DNA of 64,000 nt from Aradus depressus (lineage: Eukaryota; Arthropoda; Insecta; Hemiptera; Aradidae), in contig OY759222.1 in assembly GCA_963662175.1 (NCBI GenBank), forward strand, positions 13,650,222 through 13,714,221, in the 5' to 3' direction. A program made the translations under genes and the position numbers. Shown here in pieces: positions 59,795 through 64,000 of this stretch. The notes under the pieces were generated by a model. It had not been told where the DNA came from, did not search any database, and was given only the letters and a program-made list of their open reading frames with translations. Every line of letters starts with the position of its first letter. The stretch's first letter is position 1.

Positions 59795-59870
59795 CGCTCT
59801 TTCATCGACTCTACTGTGGAAGTCCTTCAATTTACCTATTCAGGTTAACTAGGATAAAGGATCTTTAAAA
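59795..59870 (-). mobile_element. SINE-A fragment
   Basis: AAAGCGCTCTTTCATCGACT, CTACTGTGGAAGTCCTTCAA, GGATAAAGGATCTTTAAAAG. Eroded middle of the element, minus strand. Confidence 0.7.
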
Positions 59871-60396
59871 GTGACCCCTCCCTTTGTGGTTATTCATGTT
59901 AAATTATGGTTATTGTGGTAAAAATCTGGGCATTCCTTGTGTAGTTGTAGTAAAGTTTTTCATTGCGAGAAGAACTTCCTTGAGCGTTAGCGAGACTATT
60001 AAATTATAGACTGTCTCCAGCTTTGAAATGATCGAGGCCTTAAGTCTCATGGTAGATGTGCCTCTGTCTGCTTCTGATTTTGTCCTCCAAGACATTGTGT
60101 TTTGTCGAAGCCTCCACAGTTTCTCTGGAGCCAGGTGAAGAGCCTGGCTATTATATTAGGAAGCTCCTTGAGTTTGCGGCCCTCCTTCCACTTAAGACAA
60201 CTTAACGTCCTTCCTTAGTTAGGTTAAGGAACCACAGCCCTTCTCCTGGATGTTAAATAGATCATAACTTCGGACAGCTTCGTCTTCTGTTTAACAGATC
60301 AATTAGAAAATATCAGATTTATAGACAAACTTGGGGAATGGACTCAAGTAATTTATACACTTTCAGCTTACAAAACACCTGTTTCAAAAATGCGAT
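59871..60396. other. Single-copy sequence, unidentified
   Basis: A minus-strand frame at 59910-60095 (MSWRTKSEADRGTSTMRLKA...) extends upstream to about 60120 without stop and is not repetitive, but I recognise no domain. It could be another LINE scrap. No call is made. Confidence 0.25.
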
Positions 60397-61555
60397 ATGC
60401 ATTTCCTAGTCTCCTTTCTTTATCAAACCTTATCATCCCAAAAGCCCTCCTATATCTTCCAAATGCTCCAATTTAAATCCCATATCCACCAGAAAGTCAC
60501 TAGATCCCGTCCCTCTGATCTTTACCTTCCTTCCCACAGGACAACAACCTACTACAACTCCTTCCTTGTCCAGACTACCTCCCTCTGGAACTCTCTCCCT
60601 CTCCAGATTCGCCATGCTCCTAGTCTTATTTCCTTTAAATCCCTGCTCTTCCAGCACCTCCTAACTCATCAAACGTCTGATTCCCAAGACTAGCATCCTA
60701 CGGGATAGTTCTCGTCTTCCCATGAGTCTCTCAGTCTACAGCTGAACTGATGTTGCTCTACAGTTTCATCATCCCAGTTGGATCACATGTTCACTTTTAG
60801 TCACTATTATATATTTATTTTATAAGTATTCATTCCTTTCTTTTTCTTTTTATTTATTTCTTTCAGTTCCATGCAGAAAACTGTAGGTTGTGTGTTATTT
60901 TCGATATACAGTAGAACCTCTATAAGTCGAATATCAAGGGAGACGCCAAAAAATTCGAGTTATAGAGTTTTCGACTTATGGAGGATTTCGACTCATTTTT
61001 CTTCGAACTACAGAGATAATAAGTTTCAAATAATCGATTTGTAAAATAAAACATTGCTATGTTCGAAATACAGAGGTCCAATTTATTTTTTCGAGTTACA
61101 GAGGGAAAATATGTACCAAAATGGCTTGTAGGGACTCACTGATTATTTCTACTAATAGAGGGTTGAGATGTCGAGTAATGGATGTTTTGGGGCTTGAAGG
61201 GAAAGGAACAAAACTTTTTTTCGAGTTTTGGAGGTTTTCGACTTATCGAGGTTCGACTTAAAGAGGTTCTACTGTATAACTGTAAATAAATTGACCCTTC
61301 CTGTCATCTATATTTATTTTTGCTATTATTTTTTACTTTATAATTTTAACTTTGTTCCTCATTTATTTTAATATGATTTCTTTATCCTTATTTCTAACTG
61401 TTTGTGTTTCTTTAGTTGCTTAGGCCCTTATTTTTTATATTTTATTTTAACTTGGTTGATACTTGTATCTCTTTTGTTTATTTCTTATGTTGTTATTCTT
61501 AGGGGACATGAGGTATGTCCCAGAATAAAAATTGTTTTTTTCATTTCATTTCATA
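60397..61555 (+). pseudogene. CR1/L2-like LINE 3' end with 3'UTR
   Basis: 60397-60693 encodes FKSHIHQKVTRSRPSDLYLP, SHRTTTYYNSFLVQTTSLWN, SLPLQIRHAPSLISFKSLLF, QHLLTHQTSDSQD and stop. The YNTR.R...L..P..RT..Y..SF......LWNSLP..I.....S...FK..L..HL signature closes CR1/L2/Jockey-like LINE proteins. The 3'UTR continues to GGGGACATGAGGTATGTCCC, AGAATAAAAATTG and a (TTTCA)n tail at 61535-61555. It is interrupted by a MITE at 60908-61274. The C-terminal frame is intact, but the element is 5' truncated. Confidence 0.8.
60908..61274. mobile_element. pogo/Tigger-like MITE
   Basis: A 367-bp element flanked by TA with inverted ends CAGTAGAACCTCTATAAGTC (left) and, on the reverse strand, CAGTAGAACCTCTTTAAGTC (right), one mismatch in the first 23 bases. 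CAGTAGAACCTC is the classic pogo/Tigger terminus. The interior repeats TCGA(A/G)TTA..GAG-type motifs (TTCGAGTTATAGAG, TTCGACTTATGGAG, TCGAGTTACAGAG, TTCGACTTATCGAG). No coding capacity. It landed in the LINE 3'UTR and so is the younger of the two. Confidence 0.93.
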
Positions 61556-61609
61556 TGCCTCAACATAACTCAAGAGAAAAAAACTAACTTCCAAAAGAGA
61601 AAAAAAAAA

Positions 61610-61890
61610 TAGTCGTCGGTGAATCACTTCCTCTGCGCGAATTAGTCTACTAAATTTTGCTTTCTCTCATTTGTTGAAAATTGATAGGTGATGACTCTGG
61701 GACTTAGGATTAGTAGGATAAATAGGCTGGTCCTGGCACAGGGAGCAGTAGCAACCTCTCTGTTTGGTTATCTGTGTCAGGTTATATTACCCCAACACAT
61801 CCTTAACCACCCTCCACCACCTCAGCCAGCCTTAACCACCTCATCCATCCTTAGTCCCCCAAACAAGTTATTGCAAGTTGAGACTGGTCA
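61610..61890. repeat. Family X 5' fragment and reversed copy of the 32.7-kb repeat
   Basis: 61610-61690: AGTCGTCGGTGAATCACTTC, AATTTTGCTTTCTCTCATTT. 61700-61890 is the reverse complement of the 32740-33010 unit (TCAGGTTATATTACCCCAAC, ACATCCTTAACCACCC, CAGCCAGCCTTAACCAC). Confidence 0.7.
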
Positions 61891-61919
61891 ATGATTTGTT
61901 TATGAGGGTGTTGAACAAA

Positions 61920-62615
61920 AATGAACATGCTTCATCATGTATAATGCCTGCAAAAACAAAAATAGACATGCTTCATCATGTATAATGCCTGCAAAAACAA
62001 AAATGGACATGCTTCATCATGTATAATGCCTGCAAAAACAAAAATGGACATGCTTCATCATGTATAATGCCTGCAAAAACAAAAATGGACATGCTTCATC
62101 ATGTATAATGCCTGCAAAAACAAAAATGGACATGCTTCATCATGTATAATGCCTGCAAAAACAAAAATGGACATGCTTCATCATGTATAATGCCTGCAAA
62201 AACAAAAATGGACATGCTTCATCATGTATAATGCCTGCAAAAACAAAAATAGACATGCTTCATCATGTATAATGCCTGCAAAAACAAAAATGGACATGCT
62301 TCATCATGTATAATGCCTGCAAAAACAAAAATGGACATGCTTCATCATGTATAATGCCTGCAAAAACAAGAATAGACATGCTTCATCATGTATAATGCCT
62401 GCAAAAACAAAAATGGACATGCTTCATCATGTATAATGCCTGCAAAACAAAAATGGACATGCTTCATCATGTATAATGCCTGCAAAAACAAAAATGGACA
62501 TGCTTCATCATGTATAATGCCTGCAAAAACAAAAATGGACATGCTTCATCATGTATAATGCCTGGAAAAACCAAAATGGACAGGCTTCATCATGTATAGT
62601 GCATGCAAAAACCAT
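61920..62615. repeat. Minisatellite, 41-bp monomer, about 17 units
   Basis: TGCTTCATCATGTATAATGC followed by CTGCAAAAACAAAAATGGACA. Period 41 bp; most units are identical, with scattered G/A changes (AATAGACATG) and one unit missing an A (CTGCAAAACAAAA). Edge units are the most diverged. Confidence 0.96.
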
Positions 62616-62639
62616 TTAAAAGTGACTAACGTTATGAGT

Positions 62640-63025
62640 CGTGGTTGAATAACCGGCAATCTACTTCCCCAGTATGAATTAATCAACTAAATTTTTTTCT
62701 CTAACATCAATCGACCGTTTTGTTCAATAATTGACTTAGACAATCCTCATAACAAATTTCATGACGATATATTCATTATACGCGTTTTTTATTTCCCCTT
62801 CCCCTTCCTTTCGCCAGATATGGCTGAAAGTCGACAAGTGTTTCATGATTAGCTACTAGAAACTATAATAATATTGAATGTATCGACATGAATATTAGTA
62901 TGACTATTCAGAACTCCTTGAGTAACCTATCTATCCATTTATATTCAATCAAATCGGTTGATTAATTTCAGAGGGATCGAAAACTTAGTTGATTAATTCG
63001 CGCTATGGAAGTACCAGTGAATAAC
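62640..63025. repeat. Two family X halves head to head
   Basis: 62640-62865 is a plus-strand copy (GTGGTTGAATAACCGGCAAT to ATATGGCTGAAAGTCGACAA). 62870-63025 is a minus-strand copy (GAATGTATCGACATGAATAT to TGATTAATTCGCGCTATGGA, GTACCAGTGAATAACTG). The junction lies at about 62868. Confidence 0.75.
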
Positions 63026-63054
63026 TGAACTTTTATAATTTGTTTACATTAAAC

Positions 63055-63095
63055 GAACATACATATGCATCGTACATAAGGCCAAAACAAAACAA
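63055..63095 (+). mobile_element. SINE-B 3' scrap
   Basis: CATACATATGCATCGTACAT then AAGGCCAAAACAAAAC matches the last 35 bp of SINE-B. Confidence 0.65.
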
Positions 63096-63215
63096 ACACC
63101 AATAATGTAAACATAAGATCACCATGGCAACAAACGAAGAAAGGAAGTTAATAGAAAAAAAAACTCATTTAGAGAAACAAAATTTGATAAAAAGTAACTT
63201 TTAAGGAGCAATAAA

Positions 63216-63410
63216 GGGAGCCATGGTGGCCGTGCGGGCTAGAGCGTTGGGCTTTGGACGCATGGTCTCATTATGGTTTGCGGGTTCGAATTCCGTCCGG
63301 GAGTGAGTTTATTTAGATATAACTCCCTCCCGGGGCCATGTCGTAAATAACTATATAACACAATGACATGGCTAATATGCATCATATATAAGGCCAAAAC
63401 AAAAAAAATG
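63216..63410 (+). mobile_element. SINE-B copy
   Basis: GGGAGCCATGGTGGCCGTGC, B box GCGGGTTCGAATTCCGTC, body with a short deletion after GAGTTTATTTAGATA, 3' motif GGCTAATATGCATCATATAT then AAGGCC and an A-rich tail. Confidence 0.93.
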
Positions 63411-64000
63411 GACTAATAAGAATAGTAAATTTTAAAAGTATAAAGTACAAAACCAAGTTATTAAAGTTTAAATTACCATAGAAGTAATTCAGTATAACCT
63501 AAAAAGGCTTATTAGTGGACAAGCTTCAACACTGATTAAAACCCAAATCAGTAAAACATTGTGTAGAGGATGCAAAAAGAAGAAAGAAAATTTAATAAGC
63601 TTCAAAATAAATATAAAAGAAACACAGAAAAATATCAGTTTGATAAGAAAATTTAGGAATAAAAGGCATTTTAACAGAAAGGATTCTTAAAAGTTAAACA
63701 TCAAATTGGAATCAAATAAAGTTAAAAGTTAAAAGGAACATTGAAGAATAATATGGTATCAATAAAACAAGATAATTATTGAAGAAAAAGGAAATAATCA
63801 AGAAGAAAACGTGAAGGATGGTAAAAAAGATGGAATCTGTTGAAAATTTTTGAAAAATAATTATTTGAAGAATATTGAGAAAGAAAAATGAAAAAGGTTT
63901 TCGAGAAAAAATTAGAGCTTCAATATGAATGTATATTTTAATTCAATTTAATGAAATAAGTGTTTTACAAGGAAACAAAGGACATAGAAAATTATAATAC
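63411..64000. other. A-rich, purine-biased tract
   Basis: Comparable in composition to 24060-24830 (AAGAAAGAAAATTT, GAAGAAAAAGGAAATAATCA). No coding frame and no clear monomer. Confidence 0.5.

Noticed and set aside
61920..62615. CRISPR-like array
   Set aside because: Units are contiguous 41-bp tandem repeats without unique spacers, in a eukaryotic context.

Overview
The window is a gene-poor, AT-rich stretch of a eukaryotic genome, almost certainly an arthropod and probably an insect. The evidence is the transposon content (hAT/BED, Tc1-mariner, PIF/Harbinger, pogo/Tigger-like, several LINE lineages, two tRNA-derived SINE families) and CCTAA-type SINE tails that match the arthropod telomere repeat TTAGG. 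I cannot name the species. There is no operon, rRNA or CRISPR. The only candidate host coding sequence is one short exon at 46947-47031 (+): 3' splice site, ATG, a signal-peptide-like 28 codons, then GTAAGT. Most of the window therefore reads as long introns or intergenic DNA filled with mobile elements.

Repeat inventory. SINE-A (about 350 bp, tRNA-derived, roughly 30 full or partial copies on both strands) is the main component; the youngest copies have clean target-site duplications and end in (CCTAA)n or (CCCTAA)n. SINE-B (about 200 bp, tRNA-derived, A-rich tail) has three copies. Family X (about 550 bp, class unknown; starts near GTCGGTGAATCAC, ends near TATAGTTGGGGAAGTAA) is old and spread through the window, and SINE-A, an RTE LINE, a hAT fragment, a Tc1 element and a 1.1-kb unclassified DNA transposon have all landed in copies of it. 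Families V (about 370 bp, four copies), W (about 400 bp, two copies), Y and Z are smaller. LINE remnants include two Jockey-like reverse-transcriptase tails (1.2 and 4.3 kb), an R1-like C-terminus (11.5 kb, and a nested copy at 29.35 kb), an RTE tail (16.5 kb), an I/Jockey linker (21.5 kb), a pair of closely related CCHC-ending LINE tails (45.3 and 53.7 kb) and a CR1/L2-like tail with its 3'UTR (60.4-61.55 kb).

The most interesting signal is a set of hammerhead-ribozyme-like cores (CUGANGA, helix II, GAAA, short palindromic helix III) in at least five unrelated sequence families. Most lie in head-to-head inverted pairs or near-perfect palindromes (23.6-24.0, 41.03-41.24, 49.99-50.24 and 56.0-56.7 kb). 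Helix II differs in sequence between families but keeps its pairing. This looks like debris of Penelope-like elements or other ribozyme-bearing retroelements.

Layout: 1-6 kb LINE, PIF and Tc1 remnants and a foldback; 6-13.3 kb SINE-A cluster with an inverted hAT duplication; 13.5-14.3 kb 139-bp satellite; 15-21 kb family X with nested LINE and Tc1; 21.5-24 kb ribozyme-bearing repeats; 24-25 kb A-rich; 26-34 kb SINE-A cluster with a 33-bp minisatellite; 34-39 kb family X with the AATT-flanked transposon; 41-43 kb ribozyme family A; 45-47 kb LINE and the candidate exon; 49-50 kb 107-bp minisatellite; 51-55.6 kb SINEs, a possible cis-regulatory block and a PIF-like element holding a LINE; 56-57 kb 650-bp palindrome; 58-64 kb family W, LINE tails, a Tigger-like MITE, a 41-bp minisatellite and A-rich sequence.
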